Shown: positions 18,431-28,003, numbered from the stretch's first letter. The stretch: DNA of 64,000 nt from JBCCQH01 sp039024435 (GCA_039024435.1 JBCCQH010000002.1:117030-181029); one strand, 5' to 3'. Notes: generated by a model not told the origin, from the letters alone. Numbers and translations are program-made.

Positions 18431-19487
18431 CGAACGGCTCACTGAGGCCCTCCGACCGCAGATAATCGGCGGAAACAGGAAGAGGGGCCGGGCGAAAGTC
18501 GGGATGTTGCCGCACCTGCTTGGGAAAGTCGTGGTGCAAAATGGCCGACGTGCCGATGGAAACGAAATCTACTCCAGCCCGGAGTGTGGCGTTTACTTCC
18601 GCAGTACCGGAGATTTTCCCCGCGACCGTGAGCCGCACATTTTTGCGGTCCAATGCGGTGAAGTGTGACAGCAAGCGGGGGGCATCGTCGGCCGCGCCTT
18701 GGGGTTGCTTAAAAACATCCCACAGGGAAATGTCGAGAAAATCGATTTGGCCGCCGTCGATCAAGCGCTGGCAGACGACCTTGACCTGGTCCAGTTCCAT
18801 ACCGAAGCGTTCTGGTGAGAGCCGGACGCCGAGTAGGAATTCCGGGCCGCAGGCGGTGCGTACGCCCTCCACGATTTCGAAGAGAATGCGGGCCCGATTT
18901 TCTGGGTTCCCGCCGTAGGCATCGGTGCGGTGGTTGATTTCGGCGCTGAGAAATTGAGCGAGGAGGTAGCCGTGGGCCCCGTGAATTTCGACGCCATCGT
19001 AGCCGGCGGTCTGGGCGCGGACGGCGGCCGTGATGAAGTCTTCCCGCAGTGCGACAATTTCGTCGGCGGTCAAGGCCCGGGCGTGGTGTTTTTCATTGGC
19101 GGAAGGGCAGACCGGTTGGCCACCGGCGTACTTTTCCGGACAGCGCATACCCCCGTGGTGCAATTGGGTGAGAACCAGGCTGCCCTGCGACTTCACGTAG
19201 GCGGTGAGTTTTTGGTGGCCGGGCAAATGTACATCGGCGTGGATGCCCAACTGTCCCGACCAGCACTTTCCGGTGGCTTGGACGCTGGTGGCACAGGTCA
19301 TCACCGCTCCAAATTGGCCTTGCGCGCGCATCGCCAACCAGTGGAACTCACCATCCGAGAGGCGGCCATCCTGGTGGCTCTGTTTGTTGGTCAAGGGGGC
19401 GAGCATGAAGCGGTTTTTCATGGTCTTCCCGCAGGTAAATTTCAGGGGCGCGTCAGCAGTGGGCTGAGATGGAGATGAGTGCGGCAT
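18384..19487 (-). CDS. NADH:flavin oxidoreductase, Old Yellow Enzyme family
   Basis: 367 residues from the ATG at 19487; an in-frame TTG 21 bp upstream is less likely. An FMN-dependent TIM-barrel enzyme of the OYE family. I see the N-terminal KNRFMLAPLT strand, the VLTQLHHGG segment, the substrate/FMN signature GVEIHGAHGYLLAQFLS (about residues 172-188) with NHRTDAYGG after it, and phosphate-binding VSIGTSAILH near the end. It reduces activated alkenes with NAD(P)H; the natural substrate cannot be told. The 3' end overlaps the convergent TPR gene. A perfect -7 box (TAAATTTG) lies at 19506-19513. Confidence 0.92.
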   Translation of the reverse strand: MPHSSPSQPTADAPLKFTCGKTMKNRFMLAPLTNKQSHQDGRLSDGEFHWLAMRAQGQFGAVMTCATSVQATGKCWSGQLGIHADVHLPGHQKLTAYVKSQGSLVLTQLHHGGMRCPEKYAGGQPVCPSANEKHHARALTADEIVALREDFITAAVRAQTAGYDGVEIHGAHGYLLAQFLSAEINHRTDAYGGNPENRARILFEIVEGVRTACGPEFLLGVRLSPERFGMELDQVKVVCQRLIDGGQIDFLDISLWDVFKQPQGAADDAPRLLSHFTALDRKNVRLTVAGKISGTAEVNATLRAGVDFVSIGTSAILHHDFPKQVRQHPDFRPAPLPVSADYLRSEGLSEPFVNYMRKWPDFVRAEE

Positions 19488-19505
19488 AGTAGATTTCAAT
19501 TCGAG

Positions 19506-19513
19506 CAAATTTA
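19506..19513 (-). promoter_or_regulatory. -7 promoter box of the OYE gene
   Basis: Minus-strand TAAATTTG fits TAnnTTTG exactly and is 18 bp upstream of the ATG at 19487, implying a very short leader. The -33 region has only a partial match. Confidence 0.45.
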
Positions 19514-19591
19514 CGTCTGAAAGCTTTTAGGTCACTAAATACAAAATGTTTAACTTACAGAACCAACCTAATCGCCACTCGATCCAAAGTA

Positions 19592-21439
19592 ATGAAATGC
19601 TGGCTCCTACTTGTCTCGATGATGGCCGTCGTGTTATCGGCGGTCGGTCAACGTGCGGACCTGCTCGATCCTACCCCGTTTAAAGACATGGATTCCGATT
19701 CGGTCTACCACCTGGCAGAACGGGGGTACCGCAATTTGGCGCATGCTCCCGGATTGCGTTTGCAATATGGCCAGTTGGGGCTTGACCGGGCCAAAGCGGA
19801 GCAGAACGACGGGCAAGCGGCGCTTTTTGCCACCAATTCCGCCGTGGTTTACACCGAATTGGGGATGAACCAGGAAGCTTTGGAGTACGGGTTGGAGGCG
19901 CTGACGTTTTCCCGCAAGACGAAGGAGAGCAAAGACGATGTTTGGTCGCTCATCCGGCTGTCCGATATTCGGTTTACGTTGCGAGACACGATCCAAGCCC
20001 TGCAGGATGCCCGAGAAGCTTTGGCCTTATCGCTGAAGCAGGATTCCCAGAATGAGATCGGCTGGGGGTACAACAGTTTGGGAGAATTTCACCGGAAAAA
20101 CGGGCGCTACGATTCAGCGGCTTACTTTTACCGCGAAGCGATGGCGATCTTTGAACAGCTGGGCGACGAACGGGGAAGGCGCTTTATGCGGCAAAATCTG
20201 GGAATGAACTACGCGGCGAGTGGCAATTACGATGCGGCCCTGGAAGAATTTGATATTGCGAAGTACGATTCGCCCGATATCGATATCCTATTTGAATTGG
20301 AGAAGGGTGAGGCCATGCTGCCGATCATTGTGGATCGGCACTCACGGGATTCAGCCATCGTCTACGCCCGCGAGATGCTGGCCATTGCCGAGCGGGACGA
20401 TTACCCCAAGTGGCAGGCGCGTTTTGCGTTTGCCCTGGTGGAGCTTTACCAGGAAGCCAAAGACTACGAAACCGCTTTTGGCTATCGACAAATCGCAGAT
20501 TCTCTGCGGGAAATCCAGATTGGGGAGCGGGTTCGGTTGCAGTCCAGTGTTGCCAATCACCAGTACCGGATGCAGCTATTGTCCACGGAATATGAACTGC
20601 AAGCCCAGCAAAATCAGAACCGCGTAATCCTCTGGTTTTTTGGATTGGTTGTGGCGGGCCTCCTGGGATTCGTTGCGACCACCCAAATTGTAAAAAACCA
20701 GCGCATCCGCAAAATCAACGCGCAGTTGTCCCGCAAAAATGAAGATCTGGACGAACTCATCAAGGAGAAGGACATCTGGATGAACCTGATGGTCCACGAC
20801 TTGAAGGCACCACTCAACTCCATCGGCGGGTTGCTGGAAATGCTTCGCTCCCCCGATCTCCCGCCCATGATTCGCGAAAAGGTTCTGAACAACATTGATA
20901 AATCGGTCCGGCAAGGCTCGGAGTTGATTTCGCAATTGCTGGAAATTTCCCGCCTTGAATCCGACGAAATCAGAGCCGAAATCCAAAACACGAACATCAA
21001 TGATCTGGTGGCGGAAACCCGGGAGCGGTTTTTGCCCACGGCGGAAAAGAAAAACATCGAGTTGCACACCGAAGTGCCACCCGATCCGGTCCACCTTTCG
21101 ACCGATCCGGTACACGCCCAACGGATTTTGGAAAATCTGGTCAGCAATGCGCTCAAGTTTTCCCCCGGGGGGACGAGTGTGCGCCTACAACTGGAACCCC
21201 AGCCGGATTCGGTGGCGATCCATGTGATCGATCAAGGTCCGGGCATGTCGGAAGAGGACCAGAAAAATTTGTTTTTGAAGTTCAAAAAGCTGAGTGCGCG
21301 CCCTACCGGTGGCGAATCGAGCACGGGCCTGGGCTTGTCCATCGTCAAGGAACTCGCCGAGCGCATCGATGCTCGGATTCAAGTGGATTCGACTTTGGGG
21401 AAAGGGGCGCGGTTTACGCTGAGTATGCCGCGGGGGTAG
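19592..21439 (+). CDS. TPR sensor histidine kinase
   Basis: 615 residues. Signal peptide (LLLVSMMAVVLSAVGQ), a TPR-like helical sensor region (about 25-340), one membrane helix (VILWFFGLVVAGLLGFVA, about 346-365), a coiled coil, then a HisKA domain with MVHDLKAPLNSIGGLL (His about 402). The ATPase domain carries the N-box ENLVSNALKFSPGG, G1 IDQGPGMSEED and G2 STGLGLSIVKEL. A complete, probably active two-component kinase with a periplasmic TPR sensor. No response regulator is adjacent, so the partner is elsewhere. Same general architecture as the shortened gene at 16670, suggesting ancient duplication. Confidence 0.93.
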   Translation: MKCWLLLVSMMAVVLSAVGQRADLLDPTPFKDMDSDSVYHLAERGYRNLAHAPGLRLQYGQLGLDRAKAEQNDGQAALFATNSAVVYTELGMNQEALEYGLEALTFSRKTKESKDDVWSLIRLSDIRFTLRDTIQALQDAREALALSLKQDSQNEIGWGYNSLGEFHRKNGRYDSAAYFYREAMAIFEQLGDERGRRFMRQNLGMNYAASGNYDAALEEFDIAKYDSPDIDILFELEKGEAMLPIIVDRHSRDSAIVYAREMLAIAERDDYPKWQARFAFALVELYQEAKDYETAFGYRQIADSLREIQIGERVRLQSSVANHQYRMQLLSTEYELQAQQNQNRVILWFFGLVVAGLLGFVATTQIVKNQRIRKINAQLSRKNEDLDELIKEKDIWMNLMVHDLKAPLNSIGGLLEMLRSPDLPPMIREKVLNNIDKSVRQGSELISQLLEISRLESDEIRAEIQNTNINDLVAETRERFLPTAEKKNIELHTEVPPDPVHLSTDPVHAQRILENLVSNALKFSPGGTSVRLQLEPQPDSVAIHVIDQGPGMSEEDQKNLFLKFKKLSARPTGGESSTGLGLSIVKELAERIDARIQVDSTLGKGARFTLSMPRG

Positions 21440-21443
21440 AGGT

Positions 21444-21480
21444 GAGTTGCCGGTACGGAGTACGAGTTGCCGGTACGGGT
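21444..21480. repeat. Short tandem repeat after the kinase gene
   Basis: The 15-mer GAGTTGCCGGTACGG occurs twice with a 20 bp period, just after the kinase stop codon. It contains the palindrome CCGGTACGG-like core. It may be a slippage product or a binding site. Confidence 0.5.
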
Positions 21481-21705
21481 TTCCCCGCCCACTTTTCCTG
21501 CTTTTTCCTTCATGCAAGCCCCCGAACCTGGGCGCTGACTTTTCGAAATGGTCCGGCGATCCTTCCCCCAGTCATTCCCACCAACAAAATAAGCTTGCCC
21601 CCGGCAAGCCCTGGTGCCCCATCCGGAAATGAATGCTGGAGCTTATGGGGTAAAAATGCGGCAATTTACGGTATCCTGCGTATCTTGAACATCAGTCGGC
21701 AGGCA

Positions 21706-22467
21706 ATGAATCATAAACTTCTTCAGGTCAAACGGGGGCACCAGCTCGGCGCGGATGAGCTTCGGGCCATGACTGCCCTTGCCCGGACCACCAACCCCGC
21801 GATCCCGGAGGACTACATCGAGCGGTATCACCTGCGCCACTCCGATCCGGTGTTCCATATCCTGGTGCAAGAGGGGGAAATGCGGGCATTTCAGGCGGCG
21901 TCCTGCTTCATGGTGCGCGGTCCCCACGGACGACGGGAATCGCCGGCGGTGTACATTCACCTGTCGTACAAACAGCCCGCGCCCAATCCCATGGCCCGAA
22001 ATTTCTTTGCCGAGAGTTTTGCCCGTTTTCTCAGGGACGAATTGGGCCGGAACTGGAAGTGGCGGCGATTTTGGGTGATCGCCCAGACCACAAATCCCCG
22101 GGTGTACGAGCGCGGCGTAGCCCTGTATCCCACGATGTATCCGTCGATGGATCAGCCGCTGGATCCGGCAATTCAGAAATTTGCGCAGCGATTTTTGCGG
22201 GAAAACCTCAAGGTGGAGTATCATTTTCTGGACGAATACCTGACGCACCAACTGCACGATGATCCCATGCAACGCTGGTCGATCAACGAAGTGTGGGACC
22301 ACATGTACGCAGCGCGCTCTGCGGCGGTGAATGACTTTTTCCTGGATCGGGGGGTAATTGAGCGGGACGCAAAAGGCAGGTACTACTGGGCGGGAAAAGG
22401 GATCTTGTGCTTGGGGCGGTATTCTTTGGGTGGGGTGCTGAAGCGGCGGCTGTTGGGCGGTCAATAA
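21706..22467 (+). CDS. Unknown soluble protein, 253 aa
   Basis: The start was placed at ATG 21706 (AGG just upstream); the open frame runs further 5' but that extension reads as non-coding. No signal peptide or membrane helix. A mixed alpha/beta protein with segments FHILVQEGEMRAFQAASCFM, AVYIHLSYKQP and WRRFWVIAQTTNPRVYERG, and a Tyr/Trp-rich C-terminus. The strand-turn-strand order resembles an acyltransferase-like (GNAT) fold only vaguely. I do not assign a family. The 3' end meets the convergent hydrolase gene with a 2 bp gap. Confidence 0.65.
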   Translation: MNHKLLQVKRGHQLGADELRAMTALARTTNPAIPEDYIERYHLRHSDPVFHILVQEGEMRAFQAASCFMVRGPHGRRESPAVYIHLSYKQPAPNPMARNFFAESFARFLRDELGRNWKWRRFWVIAQTTNPRVYERGVALYPTMYPSMDQPLDPAIQKFAQRFLRENLKVEYHFLDEYLTHQLHDDPMQRWSINEVWDHMYAARSAAVNDFFLDRGVIERDAKGRYYWAGKGILCLGRYSLGGVLKRRLLGGQ

Positions 22468-22469
22468 GC

Positions 22470-23240
22470 TTAGGTGCGTTCTCCGCACCGCCCCAACCAG
22501 TGCTGGAGCACGCGTTCGGGAGCGAGGAGGTGGCCGTCCCTTGGCGTACAAAATTCCGGATGCCACTGGATGCCCATCACGCTGCCCTCCGGACTGTCTT
22601 CCCAGATGAATGCCTCGACGATGCCATCTTCCGGGCAGTGGGCCATCGGTTGCAGGCCCTCTCCGAGGTGCTGCACCCCTTGGTGGTGGACCGAGTTGAC
22701 CTGCTTGCCGATTTCGTCCGCGTGCAAGTCCGCGAGGAGGCTGCCGGGTACGATGTCCAGGTCGTGAAAGTGTCGGTGATAGGCGGGGATGTCTTGGTGC
22801 TGGATGGCTCCTGGGTGCTGCAACAAGATGTCCTGGTACAGCGTGCCGCCGAAAAATACATTCAAAATTTGGGAACCACGGCAGATGCCCAGTACCGGGA
22901 GGTCTCGTTCCAAGGCGCGCCCGATCATGTCCAGTTCAAAATTGTCCCGGGAGGCGTCCAGGGTTCCCTCTTCATCCTCAATCGGATCGGCCCCGTAGGT
23001 TTCCGGCGCAATGTCGGAACCGCCTTGCAGCAGCAGCCCGTCGACTTCATTGAGTAAGCCATTGACCAAGGCCTCTGGTCCCGGAGGCACCATGATGGGC
23101 AGCGCCCCCCAGCGGCTCAAGTAGTTCAGCATACTTTGCTCCACGCAGGTATACGTCATCGGCCCGAGTTTGGGATTGCGATCCGGCTCGGGGTAGATGA
23201 AGCGGGCAGGAATGCCGATTTTCAAGGCTTTGCGGTCCAT
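22470..23240 (-). CDS. Class I glutamine amidotransferase-like gamma-glutamyl hydrolase
   Basis: 256 residues, typical of the peptidase C26/PuuD group. Catalytic Cys in LGICRGSQILNVFFGG (about 116-131) and the His-Glu pair in VMGIQWHPEF (about 216-225); the strand VDGLLLQGGSDIAPETYG (about 66-83) is family-typical. It hydrolyses gamma-glutamyl amide bonds, for example in gamma-glutamyl-GABA. The ATG lies 4 bp downstream of the GH3 gene stop, so the two form an operon; a hydrolase paired with an amide-forming GH3 enzyme suggests linked conjugation and deconjugation. Exact substrate unknown. Confidence 0.88.
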   Translation of the reverse strand: MDRKALKIGIPARFIYPEPDRNPKLGPMTYTCVEQSMLNYLSRWGALPIMVPPGPEALVNGLLNEVDGLLLQGGSDIAPETYGADPIEDEEGTLDASRDNFELDMIGRALERDLPVLGICRGSQILNVFFGGTLYQDILLQHPGAIQHQDIPAYHRHFHDLDIVPGSLLADLHADEIGKQVNSVHHQGVQHLGEGLQPMAHCPEDGIVEAFIWEDSPEGSVMGIQWHPEFCTPRDGHLLAPERVLQHWLGRCGERT

Positions 23241-23244
23241 GACT

Positions 23245-24753
23245 TCACGAAATTAATTGATTGACGAAAGGAACGATGGCCTCGGCGAGGCCGCGGTCGT
23301 TTTTGAGACGGGGCAGTTTGTGCTGCTCCCCCACTTTGCCCTGACTTTTCATGTAGTGGAGAAAGCCATCGGGGCGCACCACATTGAGCTTGAGGGTGCG
23401 CATAGCTTCCGCCGCGATCAGTTCCCGGTAGAGGTGATTGCCGCCTTGCATGTCGCCGTCGAGGGCCTTCCGGAATGCTTCAAGGTCGCCGGGAAGTTCG
23501 GAAAATTCGATGAACCAGTCGTGGTAGGGCGGTCCCTGGTCCGGGTGGATCTGAGGGGCAATGGTAAATTCGCGGACCTGACCGCCGCAGGTTTCCAGGG
23601 CCACGCCGAGGGCCCGCTCTACTTCGTACTGAATGACGTGCTCGTTGAAGGCTGAAGTAAAATGCGCCAATCGCCCCGCAAACCGCACCCGATAAGGATC
23701 GATGGAAGTGAAATAGACCGTGTCGCCGAGGTTGTATCCAAACAGTCCCCCCACGCTGTTCAATACGATGGCGTATTCCACCCCGGTTTCGACCTCGTGG
23801 AGAGGCAGGCGCTTGACCTGGCCTTTGCGGTAGTCATCCGCGGGCATGAATTCATAGAAAAACCCCGAGTGCATGTGCAGCAGGAGGCCCAGATCCTCAA
23901 AGTTGTCCTCGAAAGCAAAGAAACCCTCGGAGGCATTGAACACCTCCACAAAATCGATTTCCTTACCGATGGACTCGATCAGACCCGCCTTGTAGGGATC
24001 CACCTGCAGACCGCCGTACACCATGACCTGGAGATTGGGCCAGATGTCAATGACCTTTTTTCCCGTGCGCTCGTGCATGCGTTGAAAGAGGAGATTCAGC
24101 CAAACCGGCAGGCCGGTGATCGCCCGGATGTCAGCGTGCAAGGTTTCGTCGAGGATCCCCGCCATCTTCCGCTCAAAATCGGGAATTGAATTGGTTTCCC
24201 AGGTTGGAACCCGGTTCCAGCGGGCCACCCAGGGCAAAAAATGGTGCAGCAGCCCCGAAACCCGGGCGGAAGGAATCTCGCCCATCATGCTCAACGCTGG
24301 GCTACCGGTCAGCGGCAGCGTCTTCCCGTCCCAGATGGCATACTGCTTCCCACGGGAGACGTAGGAGCAAAAGACGTCGGTGGTCGCCCGGACGAAACAG
24401 CGGAGGCTTTCGGTGGTTCCCGGAATGTACTTTTTCCCGGAAGTGGTGCCGGAAGACATGACGAAATATTCCGGTGCTCCCGGCCAAAGCACGTCTTTTT
24501 CGCCGGCCATGATGCGCTCAATGTAGGGTTTCAGGCCCTCGTAGTCTACCAGCGGGACGCATTCCCGGAACTCCGAGTAGGACATACCGGCTTCCAGCCC
24601 GAGCACCTTTCCGGCGTACTCGGTCTGAGCACCATTTTCCACCATTTTTTGGAAATACCGCTCCTGAAAGGCATAAGGGCGACCGGCCCAATCCCTGATT
24701 CGGTTTTCGATCCGGTTCGTAACCGGCCGCGCAATCATTTTTCTGAATCCCAT
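23245..24753 (-). CDS. GH3-family acyl-adenylate/acyl-amido synthetase
   Basis: 502 residues, full length for bacterial GH3 proteins. These activate a carboxylic acid with ATP and transfer it to an amine, usually an amino acid. The phosphate-binding motif SSGTTSGKKYIPGT is at about 99-112, FEVFNASEGFFAFED-type motif II near 270, and YNLGDTVYFTS near 335. Cytoplasmic. First gene of a two-gene unit with the C26 hydrolase (4 bp spacing). Plant GH3 enzymes conjugate auxin or jasmonate; the bacterial substrate is not established from this sequence. Confidence 0.9.
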   Translation of the reverse strand: MGFRKMIARPVTNRIENRIRDWAGRPYAFQERYFQKMVENGAQTEYAGKVLGLEAGMSYSEFRECVPLVDYEGLKPYIERIMAGEKDVLWPGAPEYFVMSSGTTSGKKYIPGTTESLRCFVRATTDVFCSYVSRGKQYAIWDGKTLPLTGSPALSMMGEIPSARVSGLLHHFLPWVARWNRVPTWETNSIPDFERKMAGILDETLHADIRAITGLPVWLNLLFQRMHERTGKKVIDIWPNLQVMVYGGLQVDPYKAGLIESIGKEIDFVEVFNASEGFFAFEDNFEDLGLLLHMHSGFFYEFMPADDYRKGQVKRLPLHEVETGVEYAIVLNSVGGLFGYNLGDTVYFTSIDPYRVRFAGRLAHFTSAFNEHVIQYEVERALGVALETCGGQVREFTIAPQIHPDQGPPYHDWFIEFSELPGDLEAFRKALDGDMQGGNHLYRELIAAEAMRTLKLNVVRPDGFLHYMKSQGKVGEQHKLPRLKNDRGLAEAIVPFVNQLIS

Positions 24754-24990
24754 AGTTTTGGCTTCGGAGCAAGCGCGCCGAATACTACAGTTCGCGGCGT
24801 AAATTGGGAATTTCCGCCCTTACCGCAAAATGAGATTTGCCTACGGCGGATTCCGGGCCGGTTTCATTGTGTCGGAAGGGGGCAAGAAAATCATTTTTGG
24901 GTGCGTAGGCTGCCGTCTACTGGTCTTTCCGCATCGGCATACAGAGTCCCGCATGGCCGTTCAGGCCGTACATTCGATAAACGGGGAGCA

Positions 24991-25165
24991 GCGAGGACAG
25001 CCACCCGGCAAGGCTGGGAAAATCCTGGCGTGCGCACGGTATGCCGTACGCCAACACCGCACTTCCATAGAGCAAACTTTTGTGTACCGTAGCGCCATCT
25101 CCACCGGGGCACCATCGAGATTTTTCCGCACGACTATTCCCAGTGCAAAATTGTCGTCCGGCCCT
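24991..25165 (+). repeat. ~170 bp intergenic element, copy 1
   Basis: One of three related elements (see 30342-30515 and 39088-39254). Shared blocks: GAGGACA, AAGGCTGGGAAAATCCT, ACTTTTG, GGGGCACC and GTCGTCCG in the same order with near-equal spacing. It holds a 6 bp stem TGGCGT (25026-25031) with ACGCCA (25048-25053). It occupies most of the 450 bp divergent gap between the GH3 gene and the symporter gene. Read on the minus strand, one frame stays open and encodes ARIFPAL and DDNFALG, which recur in the other copies. Confidence 0.6.
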
Positions 25166-25203
25166 AGCGGCGGCGAATAATTGTCGTAACTTCCCCGCCG
25201 AAT

Positions 25204-26106
25204 ATGCCATTCTTCTTCGATCTTGCCCTTCCCATCGCATACGCCGGCGTCATGTTCCTGCTGGGGCTGGGATTGAGCCTGGCCGACTTTCGGGGGATCT
25301 TCTTGCAACCACGGGCCTTGCTGGTGGGTTTGACCAGTCAAATGCTGCTCTTACCGCTGGTGGCCTTTGGACTCATGGCGGTGCTGGATCTGCCCGATTA
25401 CATGAAAGTGGGATTTGTCTTGTTGTCGGCTTGTCCGGGAGGCTCCACCTCAAATCTGGCTTCTTACATGCTCCGGGGCAACGTCGCCTTGTCGGTTTCC
25501 TTGACCGCGGTGAACAGCTTCATCGTTCTGTTTTCGATTCCGGCGGTTCTGAGCCTGGCGACACTGGCGTTTGAATTCTCCGGCTCGGCCCAATTGCCAT
25601 TTTGGGATACCCTGCTGCGGGTATTGGTCCTGACGGTTTTGCCCTGCTTGGTGGGTGTGGTCATCCGGTGGCGCCTGCCGAAACGGGCTTTGCGCTGGGA
25701 GCGGGTGCTCAAGTGGGTGATGCCGGTCTTGATGGCGGCTTCGATCGCGGGCGGGGCATTTTTTGGGGACAACGAAGGGCCAAAAATCGGCATGGCTGAC
25801 TACTTGACCGCAATGCCGGCGGCTTTGCTGCTGAATGTCTTCAGCATGTTCATGGGGGCCGGGCTGGCTTGGCTGGTCGGATTGCCAAATCGGGACCGTT
25901 TTACCATCGGGATCGAAGTGGGCATCCAAAATGCCGCCCTGGCGATCACAATTGCTTCGGGCAGCTTTTTTCTCAATCAACCGAAAATTGCCATTCCTGC
26001 GATTGTTTATCTGTTGTTTCCTTTCTTTACCGCAATGATCTTTGGCTATTTTGCGAACCGAAAAGAATTGCGGGGAAAAATTTTCCAAAAGCCGAAAGAA
26101 GCTTAA
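25204..26106 (+). CDS. Bile acid:sodium symporter (BASS/SBF) family transporter
   Basis: 300 residues with nine or ten membrane helices and almost no soluble part. Family motifs: ACPGGSTSNLASYMLRGN (about 79-96), with its helix-breaking crossover, and EVGIQNAALAI (about 237-247), the second crossover. Such inner-membrane transporters import organic anions with Na+. Substrate unknown. It is not in a tight operon with the next gene, which has its own promoter 60 bp upstream. Confidence 0.9.
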   Translation: MPFFFDLALPIAYAGVMFLLGLGLSLADFRGIFLQPRALLVGLTSQMLLLPLVAFGLMAVLDLPDYMKVGFVLLSACPGGSTSNLASYMLRGNVALSVSLTAVNSFIVLFSIPAVLSLATLAFEFSGSAQLPFWDTLLRVLVLTVLPCLVGVVIRWRLPKRALRWERVLKWVMPVLMAASIAGGAFFGDNEGPKIGMADYLTAMPAALLLNVFSMFMGAGLAWLVGLPNRDRFTIGIEVGIQNAALAITIASGSFFLNQPKIAIPAIVYLLFPFFTAMIFGYFANRKELRGKIFQKPKEA

Positions 26107-26114
26107 ATCTGTCC

Positions 26115-26145
26115 TTTGATGACTCAGATCCGTTGTTTATTTTCG
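26115..26145 (+). promoter_or_regulatory. Bacteroidetes-type promoter of the FAD oxidoreductase operon
   Basis: TTTG (26115-26118), 19 bp spacer, TATTTTCG (26138-26145): seven of eight consensus bases at the -7 box. The leader to the ATG at 26177 would be about 25 nt. Confidence 0.6.
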
Positions 26146-26176
26146 TCCCTTGGAATAACTATTTTTTCTGGAAAAT

Positions 26177-28003
26177 ATGAAAGTAAAGGTAAATGCCGGC
26201 CTCGGGTCGGAGATACTCTATTCTTTAGGGGCAAAGAGTGTGCGTTTTTCTGCAAACGGCAAAGTGGAATCTCCCAATTGGACCAATGAAAGTTTATCTG
26301 ATGTTTGGGTCATCAAAGGTCCGGAACTGACCGACGCTGCGGTGCAGGAACTCAGCCGCACGATGAACGGCTCGGTATTGAACATCTTGGTGGAAGACCC
26401 CATTCACTTATCGCGCCTGACCAATGCGACCACCGATCCGCGGGTGCAATTTGATCAGCTTCCCGAACTGGGAGCCCAAGCTCCGAGCGTTTGGGAGGAC
26501 GCCATCGTCCGCAAAGCCGAGCGCATGTTTGCCCGGGGAGCGGCCCGCGGCTCGCGGAACCTCGTCACCAAGGCGGCCCAGCACCAGGACAAGAAACACG
26601 TTGCGATGGTTGGGGCGGGAATCGTCAATCTGATCACCGCCGAATACCTGGCTTCCCGGGGCTACCGCGTGGAAGTGATCGACGGGGCCCCCGATCCGCG
26701 CAACTGTGAAGACTGGACCCGGCTGGGCGTCACCCACGGGGGCGGAAATGCCCGTATGTTTACTTTTACCGAGTGCGACAACTACAACGAAAAAGACGGG
26801 AAGATCTACGCCGATATGCAGAATATCTTCCGGAACACCGTGCAAAACGGATGCTGGTCGGTGAAGCGGCCCGAGGATTTTGGCACTTTTGAAAACACCT
26901 GGATCGATGACTTTGAAAGTGTCGCTCCCTGCTTGGCGCGGATCTACGGCGAGGACATCTTCGAGATCAATGCCCAAAGTGGGAAACTTTGGAACGAAAT
27001 GATCGACGAGCGGCCCGACTTATTCCAAGATGTATTTTTCTGTCCGGACATCATCCGCCTGTACGATACCGATGCTTCGGTGAATGCTGCAGCGGCTCTC
27101 AACACGAAATTGGGATCGCTTCTCGATGCAGGAACGCCGGAAGCCTTCATCGAGAAATATCCGGTTTTCCACTCGGCCATTGAAGCGGGCGAAAGCGCCG
27201 GGGGCCTTACGGTGCGGGGCTTTACCGTGAGCGTCCACCGGTTTTGTGCGAAACTGATCGAGCGGATCGAAGCCCTTGGTGGAAGCTTCCGCTGGAACTG
27301 CACCGTAGATGAAATCCTGCGCGATGGCAAGGGCGAGGTGGAAGCTTTGGCGTGCCGGAGCGGACGCATCACCGCGGATCACTACGTCCTCAGTCCGGGA
27401 GTACGCGGCAACCATCTGCTGGAAGGCACCGCTTCCGAAGGCCGCATTCAGGGTATTCTCGGCATCTGGCTGCACCTCCCCAATCTGGAAACTAAGCTCC
27501 ACAATTCAGTGAAGATCCACCGCGGCGGGCACGTGGTGGAGGATATCAACGTTACCATCGGGCAGGATGAGGCCACGGGCGAAGACATTCTCGTACTCGG
27601 CGGCGGCTACGGCTACGTGGGCATGGACCGACCCGCGCCCGATTCGAAAGAACTCGCGGCCCTGTTTGCAGAAATGGAGACCGTGGCCCGCCTCTACTTC
27701 CCCCAGGCGTACGAGCAGGCCCGGGCCAATGACAGCTTCTACCCGCAAGGCCACCGGAAGTTTTGCGTGCGGCCCTTCACCGCCGATGGCCTCGGCATTT
27801 TTGAAATTTTGCCTACCGACGATGACGGACAATTGATCATCACCGGTGGGCACAATACGGGAGGCTTTGCCCAAGCGCCGGCGATTGCCCGGGCCGTGTA
27901 CCGCGCTTTTGAAGGCATCGAAGATCCGATGCACACCTGGTACCACCCGAGCCGGCGGCTCCACGCGGCGGCCTACGCCGATGTCCCCAACCCGGTCAGT
28001 TGA
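26177..28003 (+). CDS. FAD-dependent oxidoreductase, DAO family, with N-terminal extension
   Basis: 608 residues. The FAD-binding Rossmann motif VAMVGAGIVNLITAEYLASRG starts only at about residue 142; the first 140 residues form a separate mixed alpha/beta region (VWVIKGPELTDAAVQEL and SVLNILVEDP) that I do not recognise. The C-terminal GGHNTGGFAQAPAIARAV (about 560-577) is the second FAD contact typical of D-amino-acid dehydrogenase-like enzymes. A flavin-dependent amine or amino-acid oxidation is likely; the substrate is unknown. The stop codon overlaps the ATG of the formyltransferase gene by one base, so the two are translationally coupled. Confidence 0.85.
   Translation: MKVKVNAGLGSEILYSLGAKSVRFSANGKVESPNWTNESLSDVWVIKGPELTDAAVQELSRTMNGSVLNILVEDPIHLSRLTNATTDPRVQFDQLPELGAQAPSVWEDAIVRKAERMFARGAARGSRNLVTKAAQHQDKKHVAMVGAGIVNLITAEYLASRGYRVEVIDGAPDPRNCEDWTRLGVTHGGGNARMFTFTECDNYNEKDGKIYADMQNIFRNTVQNGCWSVKRPEDFGTFENTWIDDFESVAPCLARIYGEDIFEINAQSGKLWNEMIDERPDLFQDVFFCPDIIRLYDTDASVNAAAALNTKLGSLLDAGTPEAFIEKYPVFHSAIEAGESAGGLTVRGFTVSVHRFCAKLIERIEALGGSFRWNCTVDEILRDGKGEVEALACRSGRITADHYVLSPGVRGNHLLEGTASEGRIQGILGIWLHLPNLETKLHNSVKIHRGGHVVEDINVTIGQDEATGEDILVLGGGYGYVGMDRPAPDSKELAALFAEMETVARLYFPQAYEQARANDSFYPQGHRKFCVRPFTADGLGIFEILPTDDDGQLIITGGHNTGGFAQAPAIARAVYRAFEGIEDPMHTWYHPSRRLHAAAYADVPNPVS

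Noticed and set aside
16670..19487. Missing ATPase domain in another frame after the TPR kinase
   Set aside because: The DNA after 18430 is the OYE gene on the other strand; no N-box or G-box is readable in any plus frame.
24241..25092. A 283-codon plus-strand open frame
   Set aside because: Mostly antisense to the GH3 gene and then into the repeat element; no signal, motif or start context.
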